From CAXNKG01 sp964202965 (GTDB taxonomy: Bacteria; Acidobacteriota; Vicinamibacteria; Vicinamibacterales; UBA2999), in assembly GCA_964202965.1 (NCBI GenBank), contig CAXNKG010000022.1, positions 1 to 45,539 on the forward strand: DNA of 45,539 nucleotides, given 5' to 3'. This document shows positions 23,644 through 31,552 of the stretch, in pieces. The position numbers were made by a program, and so were the translations under genes. Under the pieces are notes generated by a model, which made no database searches, was not told the origin of the DNA, and was given only the letters and a program-made list of their open reading frames with translations. The stretch's first letter is position 1, and each line of letters opens with the position of its first letter.

Positions 23644-24729
23644 CTAACTCTCTTCCCCGAGTAAGGCGGTTAAGTCGCGCAGGAACTCAGCGGCGCGCGC
23701 GCCGTCCACCACGCGATGATCGCACGAGAGCGTCAGCGTCAGCATCGGCCTGACGGCCGGGCTGCCGTCCACCGCGACGACGCGATCCGCGATTGCGCCG
23801 ACCGCCAGGATCGCGACCTGCGGCGGCACGATGATCGCGGTGAACGCGTCCACGCCATACATGCCGAGATTGCTGATCGTGAAGGTTGCACCGGCGATGT
23901 CATCCGGCTGGAGGCGGCCCGCATGCGCCCGATCGGTGATCGCAGCGCGCCTTGAGGAAATCGCCGCGACGTCGAGCGTGTCGGCATCCGGAACGACCGC
24001 CGTGACGACCGCGTTCTCCACAGCCATGGCAATCGCGATGTTCACGCGATCGTGCACAACGACCGCGTTCTCCTTCCAGCTGGCGTTCAGACGTGGATGC
24101 TTTTTCAGCGTACGGGCCACGGCAGCGACCAGGAGATCGGTGTGCGTCGCCTTGGTACCGCCAGCGACGATCCGTGCGCGGGCGTCGTTCAAGGCGCCGG
24201 CATCCACGTGCCGGGTCACGAAGAAATGCGGGACGGTCGTCCAGCTCGCGGTCGTGCGCTCGGCCATGAGGCGGCCGATGGATGAAAGGGCTGTCGCCGG
24301 CGGACCGGCCTGAAGGTCGGCCCCTGCAGATCGAAGGATGTCTTCCGTGAGGATTTCTCCCCCTGGGCCTGAACCAGTCAGCCGGCTGAGGTCGACGCCC
24401 TTCTCCTGTGCCAGCTTTCGCGCTTTCGGAGAGATCCGCGTGGTGCGGCCGGTCGGAACGCTCGCGGGCGCGTCGGATGGAACCGATTCGCCAGGCTTCA
24501 GCAGCCACGCGATCGTCCTGCCGACCTGGATGACATCCCCGGGCTTTGCGGTAATGCCCCCGAGCACGCCATCGGCCGCGGCCTCCACCTCGACAACCGC
24601 TTTGTCCGTTTCTACCTCGACCAGCATCTCGCCCTTGCGGACCTGCTCGCCCTCTTTCTTCAGCCACGAAATGAGCTTGCCCGTTTCCTGCGCCATCTCG
24701 AGCGCAGGCATGACGACGCTGACGGCCAT
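23644..24729 (-). CDS. 2-oxoacid dehydrogenase complex E2 (dihydrolipoamide acyltransferase)
   Basis: The core acyltransferase of a pyruvate/branched-chain/acetoin-type dehydrogenase complex. It has 361 residues. A lipoyl domain with lipoyl Lys in VEVETDKAVVEVEA occupies residues 1-80. A peripheral-subunit-binding domain around ISPKARKLAQEKGVDLSRL comes next, then the catalytic domain ending LTLSCDHRVVDGARAAEFL with the active His and Asp. A single lipoyl domain is usual outside enterobacteria. It follows the M24 gene with a one-base overlap (TGATG) and belongs with the E1 alpha and beta genes upstream. E3 is absent here and may be supplied elsewhere in the genome. Confidence 0.9.
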   Translation of the reverse strand: MAVSVVMPALEMAQETGKLISWLKKEGEQVRKGEMLVEVETDKAVVEVEAAADGVLGGITAKPGDVIQVGRTIAWLLKPGESVPSDAPASVPTGRTTRISPKARKLAQEKGVDLSRLTGSGPGGEILTEDILRSAGADLQAGPPATALSSIGRLMAERTTASWTTVPHFFVTRHVDAGALNDARARIVAGGTKATHTDLLVAAVARTLKKHPRLNASWKENAVVVHDRVNIAIAMAVENAVVTAVVPDADTLDVAAISSRRAAITDRAHAGRLQPDDIAGATFTISNLGMYGVDAFTAIIVPPQVAILAVGAIADRVVAVDGSPAVRPMLTLTLSCDHRVVDGARAAEFLRDLTALLGEES

Positions 24730-26099
24730 CAGCGGGAGGTGCCGGCCTTCACGGGCGACACCGACGGTGGGACTTCAGCGCGGGCGGCGGCCTTGATCAT
24801 CTCGACGACCTGGGAATTGGGCGGCGCCTCGGTCTCACGGATCGTCGGCAGGGTGCCCGAGACGGTCACGAAGGGCGCGCCGGCGACGAGCAGCTCCTCG
24901 GCCGGAAACCGCGTGATGACTTCGTGGCCGGTTTCCGTGACCACGATTTCTTCCTCGATGCGAGCCGCGCTCCAGCCGTCAGTGGATGGCCAGAATGTTT
25001 CGAGCGCGAACACCATCCCCGGCTTGATCTCGTGCGGATGGTCGAGCGACACGAGCCGGCTGATCATCGGCTTCTCCCAGATCGCCAGGCCGATCCCGTG
25101 TCCCATCTGCAACGCAAATGCGGCTTCCTCGTCCGGGAACCCGAACTCCTTCGCCTTCGGCCAGACCGACGCCACTTCAGCCGTCGTCCGGCCGGGACGA
25201 ATCAGCTCGATCGAGGCGTCCAGGTAGTCGCGGCACCGTTTATAGGCGTCCACCAGCGCGCGTGGAGCCGACCCCACCGCGAACGTCCGGTAGTAGCAGG
25301 TGCGGTACCCCATGTAGGAGTGGAGGATGTCGTAGTAGACGGGATCGCCCGGGCGGAGCACCCGGTCCGAGAAGACGTGCGGATGCGGGCTGCAGCGCTC
25401 GCCCGAAATCGCGTTCACCCCTTCGACGTACTCGGAGCCCAGGTCGTAGAGCCGTTCGGCCACGAGTGCGACCGCTTCGTTTTCGCGCATCCCCGGCCGC
25501 ATCGCCTTGTAGAGGTCGTAGTACGCCGCGTCCACCATCATGGCGGACATGTTCAGCAGCGTGATCTCGTCCACGGTCTTGATCTCGCGCGCGTTCGACA
25601 TCAGCTCCTGGCCGTCGACGACGTTGATCCCCTCCCGCTGCAACGCGAACATCACGGGTGGCTCCACGATGTCGACGCCCACCGGCTCGCCGAGGAGCCC
25701 GCGCATCTCGAGCTCGACGCGGATCTTCTTCGCCACATCCTCGGCACGCCCCATCTCCGGGCTCATGGCCCCGCGCATCAACGGGATGCCGGCGCGCGAG
25801 CGGTCGCCCAGCCAGGGACAGTTCTGCTGATGATGGCGGGCCGCCGACCCGAAATCCCAGAGAATCGGTTCGTCGTTCTGCGGAAGGAGGGTGAACCGGC
25901 TGACCTTGTCCTGCGCCCAGGTGCCGATGTGCGTGGACGTGATGTAGCGGACGTTGTTCATGTCGAAGCAGAGCAACGCGCCGATCTCCGACTTCGCCAG
26001 CAGGCCCTTGATGCGGTCCAGCCGCTCCCGCCGCAGCCGGTCGAAATCAACCCGCTGCTCCCAGTCCACAGCCATCGTCCCGAACGTTTTCAGCGCCAC
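24729..26099 (-). CDS. M24-family (creatinase/aminopeptidase P fold) protein with altered metal site
   Basis: 456 residues with an N-terminal creatinase-like domain (GALLCFDMNNVRYIT) and a C-terminal pita-bread domain. The His is in LQMGHGIGLAIWEKP, and the two Glu ligands lie in FALETFWPSTDG and RIEEEIVVTETG. The first metal Asp is in PVYYDILHSYMGYRTCYYR, but the second Asp position is Cys. The fold includes aminopeptidase P, creatinase, ectoine hydrolase and the DMSP lyase DddP, so function is open. The start is GTG at 26099 with GAGGA five bases upstream. It sits between E1 beta and E2, an unusual neighbour. Confidence 0.75.
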   Translation of the reverse strand: MALKTFGTMAVDWEQRVDFDRLRRERLDRIKGLLAKSEIGALLCFDMNNVRYITSTHIGTWAQDKVSRFTLLPQNDEPILWDFGSAARHHQQNCPWLGDRSRAGIPLMRGAMSPEMGRAEDVAKKIRVELEMRGLLGEPVGVDIVEPPVMFALQREGINVVDGQELMSNAREIKTVDEITLLNMSAMMVDAAYYDLYKAMRPGMRENEAVALVAERLYDLGSEYVEGVNAISGERCSPHPHVFSDRVLRPGDPVYYDILHSYMGYRTCYYRTFAVGSAPRALVDAYKRCRDYLDASIELIRPGRTTAEVASVWPKAKEFGFPDEEAAFALQMGHGIGLAIWEKPMISRLVSLDHPHEIKPGMVFALETFWPSTDGWSAARIEEEIVVTETGHEVITRFPAEELLVAGAPFVTVSGTLPTIRETEAPPNSQVVEMIKAAARAEVPPSVSPVKAGTSR

Positions 26100-26112
26100 A
26101 TGTGTCCTCTGT

Positions 26113-26133
26113 AAATGACCCCCGACCCCATTT
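26113..26133. repeat. Short REP-like palindromic element
   Basis: A 21-base imperfect palindrome has AAATG and CATTT ends around a GC-rich centre. It lies in the 45-base spacer between E1 beta and the M24 gene. It resembles intergenic GGGGTC-type elements seen in many copies in some genomes, but only one copy was noticed here. Confidence 0.35.
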
Positions 26134-26144
26134 AATTGGCGGGG

Positions 26145-27125
26145 CTATTTGTTGCACATCTTTCGGGCGAGGTCGACGACGTCGCGTTCGGTCGGCACCG
26201 TCGCGTCTTCGAGAACCGGCGAGAATGGAATCGGCACGTGGCGCGCGCCCAGCCGGCGCACCGGGCCGTCCAGGTCATAGAACGCGCCTTCCGCGATGAC
26301 CGAGGCGATTTCGCCGGTGACGCCGTACCGAAAGTAGCCCTCGTCGATCACCATCGCGCGCGAGGTCTTGCGAGCCGACTCAATCAGCGTCGTCTCGTCG
26401 AGCGGCCAGGTCGTCCGCGGATCGACGACCTCAGCGTCGATCCCGATCTCCTCCAGCATCACCGCGGCACCGAGCGCCACCTGCACCATGCTGCTCGTCG
26501 CAACGAGTGTGATGTCGCGCCCCTGCCGCTTGATGTCCGCGACGCCGAGCGGCACCACGTAGTCATCGTCCGGCACCGGCCCCTTCACCTTGGAGTAACT
26601 GATCTTGTCTTCGAAGATGATGACCGGGTTGTCGTCGCGGATCGCCGCCTTCATCAGGCCCTTCGCGTCGTACGGCGTCGAGGGAATCGCCACCTTGAGC
26701 CCTGGAATATGGCTCGGCCAGGCGTGCAGCGACTGTGAGTGCTGCGCCGCCGACCGGCGCGACGCGCCCATCGTCGCCCGCACGACCATCGGCACCTTCC
26801 ACTTGCCGCCCGACATGTAGTGGATCTTGGCCGCCTGGTTGACGACCTGGTCCATGATGAGCGCGAGGAAGTCGCCGAACATGATGTCGACGACTGGCCG
26901 CATGCCGGCCATCGCGGCGCCGACAGCGAGTCCGGTAAATCCGGGCTCCGAGATGGGCGTGTCGATCACACGGCTGGTTCCAAACTCGTCAACCAGTCCC
27001 TTGAGGACCTTGAACGTCGTCCCCGCCTCCGCGACGTCCTCGCCCAGGAGCACCACGCGCGGATCGCGGCGCATCTCCTCGGCGAGCGCCATGCGGATGG
27101 CGTCTCCAAAGGACATGTCAGGCAT
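26145..27125 (-). CDS. 2-oxoacid dehydrogenase E1 component, beta subunit
   Basis: Half of the thiamine-dependent E1 that decarboxylates a 2-oxoacid. It has 326 residues from ATG at 27125, chosen because GAGGA lies five bases upstream. The chain shows VVLLGEDVAEAGTTFKV with the TPP-contacting Glu, DTPISEPGFTGLAVGAAMAG, and DFLALIMDQVVNQAAKIHYM. ATMGASRRSAAQHSQSLHAW includes the conserved His, and the C-terminal domain has VIDEGYFRYGVTGEIAS. It overlaps the E1 alpha stop. Specificity (pyruvate, acetoin or branched-chain oxoacid) cannot be decided from these motifs. Confidence 0.9.
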   Translation of the reverse strand: MPDMSFGDAIRMALAEEMRRDPRVVLLGEDVAEAGTTFKVLKGLVDEFGTSRVIDTPISEPGFTGLAVGAAMAGMRPVVDIMFGDFLALIMDQVVNQAAKIHYMSGGKWKVPMVVRATMGASRRSAAQHSQSLHAWPSHIPGLKVAIPSTPYDAKGLMKAAIRDDNPVIIFEDKISYSKVKGPVPDDDYVVPLGVADIKRQGRDITLVATSSMVQVALGAAVMLEEIGIDAEVVDPRTTWPLDETTLIESARKTSRAMVIDEGYFRYGVTGEIASVIAEGAFYDLDGPVRRLGARHVPIPFSPVLEDATVPTERDVVDLARKMCNK

Positions 27126-28053
27126 ACACGTCCTCGTCGACACGGGCGGGGTCCGGATACGGCGCCTTCATGGCGAAGTCCACCGCTGCGTCCATTTCGG
27201 CAGCGACCTCGGCGTCGATCCGCTCGAAATCGTCGCGGCCCGCCATCCCTTCAGCTTCCAGCCAGGCACGATGCAGCGCAATCGGGTCCCGGCCGGTCAC
27301 CCACTCCTGCTCTTCCTGTTTGGACCGGTAGTACTCGCGCGCAATGTCGCCGACGTGATGGCCGCGATACCGGTAGGTATTGAGCAGCAGGAAGCCGGGG
27401 CCGTCGCCGCGGCGGGCGCGCTCGACCATCCTGGCGGCGGCACCGTTGACCGCGCGCACGTCCTGGCCATCGACCGACTCACTCTCGATCCCGAAGGCCA
27501 GCGGCCGGGCGAGCATGTCGCCGGCGGTCGTCTCCGAGCAGTGGGTGTACTCGTTGTAGAGATTGTTCTCGCAGGCGTAGATGACCGGGAGCTTCCAGAG
27601 CTGCGCCAGGTTCATCGACTCGTACAGGACGCCCTGCCCGAGCGCGCCCTCGCCGAAGAAACAGACGGCGACGCGCCCCTGCTCCAGATTCTTCGAGGCA
27701 AAGGCCGCGCCCGTCGCAATGCCGGCGCCGCCGCCCACAATCGCGTTCGCGCCGAGGTTGCCTGTGGCGGGATCGGCGATGTGCATTGAGCCGCCCTTGC
27801 CCTTGCAGTAACCGGCTTCCTTGCCGAGAAGCTCCGCGAACATCAGGTTCGGCGACGCACCTTTGGCCAGGCAGTGCCCGTGGCCGCGGTGCGTGCTCGT
27901 GATGTAATCGTCGGTCCGCAGCGCCTCGCAGATGCCCACGGCGATCGCCTCTTCGCCAATATAGAGATGCGCCAGCCCCGGCATGAGCGCGCGCGTATAC
28001 AGGTCGTTGACCCGCTCCTCGAAGAAGCGGATGGCCACCATCTGCCGATACAT
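27118..28053 (-). CDS. 2-oxoacid dehydrogenase E1 component, alpha subunit
   Basis: 311 residues from ATG at 28053. A GTG at 28059 with GGGAG seven bases upstream is an alternative. The TPP-binding motif reads GEGALGQGVLYESMNLAQLW and ends in ENNLY. STHRGHGHCLAKGASP and GKGGSMHIADPATGNLGANA are the typical E1 alpha loops. This short alpha form resembles the acetoin and pyruvate enzymes of Gram-positives and Acidobacteria. It follows the hydroxy-acid dehydrogenase gene without a gap, so the three enzymes are probably co-translated. Confidence 0.9.
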   Translation of the reverse strand: MYRQMVAIRFFEERVNDLYTRALMPGLAHLYIGEEAIAVGICEALRTDDYITSTHRGHGHCLAKGASPNLMFAELLGKEAGYCKGKGGSMHIADPATGNLGANAIVGGGAGIATGAAFASKNLEQGRVAVCFFGEGALGQGVLYESMNLAQLWKLPVIYACENNLYNEYTHCSETTAGDMLARPLAFGIESESVDGQDVRAVNGAAARMVERARRGDGPGFLLLNTYRYRGHHVGDIAREYYRSKQEEQEWVTGRDPIALHRAWLEAEGMAGRDDFERIDAEVAAEMDAAVDFAMKAPYPDPARVDEDVYA

Positions 28054-28055
28054 CC

Positions 28056-28934
28056 TCACGCCTGCACTCCCGACATCTGCGCCAGCAACTGGAACACCGC
28101 GGCGAAATCCTTCTCGCTGAGGCCCGCGGCTCGCGCGGCCGTCAGGAAGTCGTTGGTCACGGTCGTCGTGGGCAGCGGCACGTTCAGCTCGCGGCCCATG
28201 TCGAGCGCCAGCGTGATGTCCTTCTGCATCATGCCGATGTTGAACCACGCCTCCTCAGGCAGGTTGAGCACGAACGGTCCGCGGTACTGAATCATCGGCG
28301 ACGCGATCACGCTGTTCGTCATGACGTCCACGGCGGTGGCGCGCGGAATGCCGCTCTTTTCCGCGAGCAGCACGCCTTCCGAGAACGCCAGCATCTGCAC
28401 CGCAAGACTCAGGTTCACCGCAATCTTCATCGACACGGCGAGCCCGTTTGCGCCGACATGCGTCACTTTCGGCCCGATGTCCTCGAGCAGCGGCTTCACG
28501 CGATCGAAGGCGGTGCGCTCGCCGCCCACCATCATCGACAGCTTCCCCTGCTCGAGAGTCAGGAGACTCCCGGATACCGGCGCGTCCACCATGTCGGCGC
28601 CCCGCGCGCGTACCTGCGACGCAATCGCGCGGCTGACGGACGGGCTGACGGTGCTCATGTCGATGACGATCTTCCCGGCGCCGAGCCCGGCGACGAACCC
28701 GTCGCTTCCGAGGGCGACCGATTCCAGCGCCGCCGAGTCGGTGACCATCACGAACACGGCGTCGGCGGCCTCGGCGACCGCGCGGGGCGACTCGGCCCAC
28801 GCCATGCCCCGGTCGATCAGCCATTGCGCTTTCGCGCGCGTGCGGTTGTAGCCGGTGACGCGGTGGCCCTTGTCGAGCAGCCGCGCCGCCATGCGCCCGC
28901 CCATCACGCCGAGGCCGATGTATCCAAGGTTCAT
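28056..28934 (-). CDS. 3-hydroxyisobutyrate dehydrogenase-like beta-hydroxyacid dehydrogenase
   Basis: A 292-residue NAD(P)-dependent oxidoreductase. The cofactor loop is YIGLGVMGGRMAARL. The substrate loop is VDAPVSGSLLTLEQGKLSMM. The catalytic Lys sits in GLAVSMKIAVNLSLAV, where NL replaces the usual NN. The family oxidises 3-hydroxyisobutyrate, tartronate semialdehyde reductase substrates or succinate semialdehyde. The long open frame upstream of ATG 28934 is not coding-like and overlaps the NHL gene. No ribosome-binding site precedes the ATG, but a TATACT lies 15 bases before it, suggesting a nearly leaderless mRNA. It is the first gene of the catabolic cluster. Confidence 0.85.
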   Translation of the reverse strand: MNLGYIGLGVMGGRMAARLLDKGHRVTGYNRTRAKAQWLIDRGMAWAESPRAVAEAADAVFVMVTDSAALESVALGSDGFVAGLGAGKIVIDMSTVSPSVSRAIASQVRARGADMVDAPVSGSLLTLEQGKLSMMVGGERTAFDRVKPLLEDIGPKVTHVGANGLAVSMKIAVNLSLAVQMLAFSEGVLLAEKSGIPRATAVDVMTNSVIASPMIQYRGPFVLNLPEEAWFNIGMMQKDITLALDMGRELNVPLPTTTVTNDFLTAARAAGLSEKDFAAVFQLLAQMSGVQA

Positions 28935-28949
28935 GGCGTATGGCGGGTA

Positions 28950-28955
28950 AGTATA
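28950..28955 (-). promoter_or_regulatory. Predicted -10 element of the catabolic cluster
   Basis: TATACT on the minus strand is 15 bases upstream of the ATG at 28934. No convincing -35 is seen at 17 bases (GCGCCG), so this may be activator-dependent. It would give a leader of about 9 bases. Confidence 0.35.
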
Positions 28956-28978
28956 GGCGGTCCTTGCGGACGCGGCGC

Positions 28979-30262
28979 CTACCAGGCGGCGCGAATGGGC
29001 TTGCCGACGAGGAGCGCCGGATTGGCGCCGGCGCGCGGGCGGAACTTCTGTGCCCGGCCGGAATTCACTTCTGCCAGGTACAGATTGCCCTCCTGGTCGA
29101 CGCTCATCCCGTGGACGTTCCAGAACGCGCCGGGCCACTCGCCTCGACTGCCCCACGAATACTGATAGCGCCCGTTGAGATCGTACTTCACGACCTTCGA
29201 CGTGTCGTTGTCGACGATCCAGAGGTTCTTGTCGGCCGACAGATACAGCACCTGCGGCGTGGACGGTCCGCCGGTGCTGAACTGATCGAGGAACATGCCG
29301 TTCTCGTCGAAGACCTGGATGCGCGCGTTCCCGCGATCGGTGACATAGACGCGCCGCGTATCGGGATCGACGACGACGCCGTGGACGGCGTTGAAGGTGC
29401 CCGGAGTCGTGTCGTTCTCCGTGGTGCTCTTCTCGCCCCAGGCCGTCAGGTACTTCCCGGAGGCGTCGAACTTCACGACGCGGGTATTGGCGTAGCCGTC
29501 GGCCACAAAGAGCGTGCTGTCAGGCAGCCACGTCAGGAACGTCGGCCGATCGAAATGCGCCGCGTCGGTGCCAGGCTCGCCCTTCACGCCAAGCGTCTGC
29601 ACCAGCCGCGCGCCGTCGTTGCTGAACTTGTAGACGGCGTGCTGCCGATCGTCGACCACCCACACGTGCTTCTCGGCGTCGTACGGATTGATGAACACGG
29701 AGTGCGGGCGCCGGAACAGGTCGTCCCACTGCTTCCACGTCTGCTCTTCGATGATGTTGCCCTGTGCGTCCACGACGATCAGACAGTGTTCCCATCGGGC
29801 ATCGACGCCGAGCGTCCCCTTCCAGCCGTTCCAGCCGTCGCTGCCGGCGTTACCGGGACTGCTGATGGGGCCGACCGACGCGTTGCGGAAGGGCGCCTGC
29901 GACACGGGAAAAGAAAGACTCGGGCCGACGCTGGGATACGGCACTTCGATCGGCCGCGCGAGCGCCGGCAGCTCGCCGCGCATCAGGACGAAGACGCGGT
30001 CCGGGCTCTCCGCGAAGATGCCCTGCACCGCGCCCCACGTCCATTTCTCGTGACCGCTCACCTGTGAGAGCGGCTTCGGCCAGTTCTCAACCGCTTCGTA
30101 CGGGCCGGTCTGATCCTGGCCGCCCTTCTGACCTGGTACCGCCGGTCCGGAAACCGCGGCGGCCTGGATCTCGACGGGCGCGTCACTCCGGCTGAGGACG
30201 TACCCGGCACCGAGACCCAGGATGGCTGCGGCACCCGCGACAAGAGCGATACGGGGTGTCAC
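28979..30262 (-). CDS. NHL-repeat beta-propeller protein, membrane-anchored or secreted
   Basis: 427 residues. An N-terminal hydrophobic segment (RIALVAGAAAILGLGAGYVL) acts as a signal or anchor. NHL-type blades follow: PHSVFINPYDAEKHVWVVDD, LFVADGYANTRVVKFDASG, VHGVVVDPDTRRVYVTDRG, NLWIVDNDTSKVVKYDLNG and GNLYLAEVNSGRAQKFRPR. This arrangement resembles peptidyl-alpha-hydroxyglycine lyase-like and six-bladed propeller proteins, but catalytic residues cannot be confirmed. It follows rplI with a four-base overlap (GTGA), though it is not part of the usual rpsF operon. Extracytoplasmic location is inferred. Confidence 0.8.
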   Translation of the reverse strand: MTPRIALVAGAAAILGLGAGYVLSRSDAPVEIQAAAVSGPAVPGQKGGQDQTGPYEAVENWPKPLSQVSGHEKWTWGAVQGIFAESPDRVFVLMRGELPALARPIEVPYPSVGPSLSFPVSQAPFRNASVGPISSPGNAGSDGWNGWKGTLGVDARWEHCLIVVDAQGNIIEEQTWKQWDDLFRRPHSVFINPYDAEKHVWVVDDRQHAVYKFSNDGARLVQTLGVKGEPGTDAAHFDRPTFLTWLPDSTLFVADGYANTRVVKFDASGKYLTAWGEKSTTENDTTPGTFNAVHGVVVDPDTRRVYVTDRGNARIQVFDENGMFLDQFSTGGPSTPQVLYLSADKNLWIVDNDTSKVVKYDLNGRYQYSWGSRGEWPGAFWNVHGMSVDQEGNLYLAEVNSGRAQKFRPRAGANPALLVGKPIRAAW

Positions 30263-30711
30263 GCGGTGCCTTCCTTGACGACCCGTACCTTCAGCGGCAC
30301 CGTGACTTCGCGGTGCAGCTTGAGCGGAACGTCATGGTTGCCAATTGCCTTGATCGGCTCTGGCAGGATGATCTTCCGCTTGTCGACTTCGAAGCCCTTG
30401 GTCTTGAGGAAATCGGCGATGTCGCCACTGGTCACCGAGCCATAGAGCTGCTGGGTGTCGCCGACGCGCCGGACAATCGCGATATCCAGCGCGGAGAGGC
30501 GTGCGGCCAGCGCTTCCGCCTGCCCCTTTTCCTCCGCCTCGCGCGACTCGGTGATCTTCCGCTCGCGCTCGACGTGCTTCTTGTTCGCCTCGGTCACCGG
30601 CAGCGCCAGCTTCCGCGGCAGCAGATAGTTCCGGGCATAGCCGTCCTTGACCTTGACGATCTCGCCGCGCTTGCCGACGTGCTCGACGTGCTCTCTAAGA
30701 ATGATGTCCAT
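30259..30711 (-). CDS. rplI: 50S ribosomal protein bL9
   Basis: 150 residues with the typical bL9 N-terminal domain (MDIILREHVEHVGKRGEIVK, then GYARNYLLPRKLA). A long connecting helix rich in Lys and Glu follows, then a C-terminal domain ending VPLKVRVVKEG. It lies downstream of rpsR by 16 bases. In many bacteria dnaB follows rplI; here an NHL propeller and the accessory block come next instead. Confidence 0.96.
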   Translation of the reverse strand: MDIILREHVEHVGKRGEIVKVKDGYARNYLLPRKLALPVTEANKKHVERERKITESREAEEKGQAEALAARLSALDIAIVRRVGDTQQLYGSVTSGDIADFLKTKGFEVDKRKIILPEPIKAIGNHDVPLKLHREVTVPLKVRVVKEGTA

Positions 30712-30727
30712 GTCTGCCTCGCCCCGT

Positions 30728-31057
30728 CTATTCCGAGGTATACGGAATCAACGCGAGCTGCCGCGCGCGCATGATGGCCGTCCGCAGCTTTCGCTGGTGC
30801 AGGGCGCAGGTCCCCGAGATCCGGCGCGGCGAAATCTTCGCCCGCTCCGGCACGAACGACATCAGGAGCTTGCTGTCCTTGTAGTTGATGTCGTCAATCT
30901 TCTCCGCGCAGAACCGGCACACCTTGCGGCGCCGGAACATGGGACGCCGCTGGCCGTCCTTGCCCTTGTCGCCCTGGCCGCCCGCGCCAGCGCGTCCGCC
31001 GCGCCCGCCGCCGCTACTGCTGCTGCTGCTGCTTGGTCCGCTGCGTCGTCCGTTCAT
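30728..31057 (-). CDS. rpsR: 30S ribosomal protein bS18 with Ser/Gly-rich N-terminal extension
   Basis: 109 residues. The conserved S18 core starts near residue 38: RRKVCRFCAEKIDDINYKD, then RISGTCALHQRKLRTAIMRA. The first 37 residues are an extension with seven consecutive Ser encoded by AGC repeats (about 31015-31036) and Gly/Arg-rich sequence. Family members are usually about 75-95 residues. The ATG overlaps the rpsF stop (ATGA). S18 binds S6 in the small subunit, matching their adjacent genes. No ssb gene lies between them, unlike in E. coli-like or Bacillus-like operons. Confidence 0.95.
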   Translation of the reverse strand: MNGRRSGPSSSSSSSGGGRGGRAGAGGQGDKGKDGQRRPMFRRRKVCRFCAEKIDDINYKDSKLLMSFVPERAKISPRRISGTCALHQRKLRTAIMRARQLALIPYTSE

Positions 31058-31506
31058 CGCACATCCTCCACTCCGCCAAACCGATCGTCCTGGTCGTCGT
31101 CGTCGAGCTCTTTCTGCCCTTCGCCCGGCTGCCGATCCGGCGGCAGGCCGCGGGCGACGCGCCTGCGGCGCGACTCCTCGGTGCGGATCGTCTTGCGCCG
31201 CTCGACAATGCGCTCGTCTTCGTCGACGCGCACGACGAGATGGCGGATGACGAGATCGAATACCTTGAGCCGGCGGTCGATTTCCTTCATCAACTCACCG
31301 GATCCGTTGATCACGTGGAGGACATACGTGCCTTCCTTGTGGTGGCCGATCTCATAGGCCAGCTTGCGCCGGCCCCAGTTGTCGGTCTTTTCGATCTGGC
31401 CGGACAGACGCTGCACGATCCCTTCAACCTGGGTGTGCAGCTCGGTGACCTGATCGTCGGTCGCGTCGGGGGACACGATGTAGACGAGCTCGTACTTCCT
31501 GTTCAT
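31054..31506 (-). CDS. rpsF: 30S ribosomal protein bS6
   Basis: 150 residues from ATG at 31506, preceded by AAGGAG at good spacing; the longer frame upstream is rejected. The S6 fold is clear: MNRKYELVYIVSPDATDDQV, WGRRKLAYEIGHHKEGTYVL and LVIRHLVVRVDED. The C-terminal 45 residues form a charged tail rich in Arg, Glu and Asp, longer than in E. coli. It heads the rpsF-rpsR-rplI group and follows pth by 46 bases. Confidence 0.95.
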   Translation of the reverse strand: MNRKYELVYIVSPDATDDQVTELHTQVEGIVQRLSGQIEKTDNWGRRKLAYEIGHHKEGTYVLHVINGSGELMKEIDRRLKVFDLVIRHLVVRVDEDERIVERRKTIRTEESRRRRVARGLPPDRQPGEGQKELDDDDQDDRFGGVEDVR

Positions 31507-31552
31507 AAGTCTCCTTCTGGACATATGGCCACCCCACGTGGGTAGCAAGGAG

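Noticed and set aside
28935..29156. N-terminal extension of the hydroxy-acid dehydrogenase
   Set aside because: It overlaps the NHL gene and is low-complexity; the Rossmann loop begins at ATG 28934.
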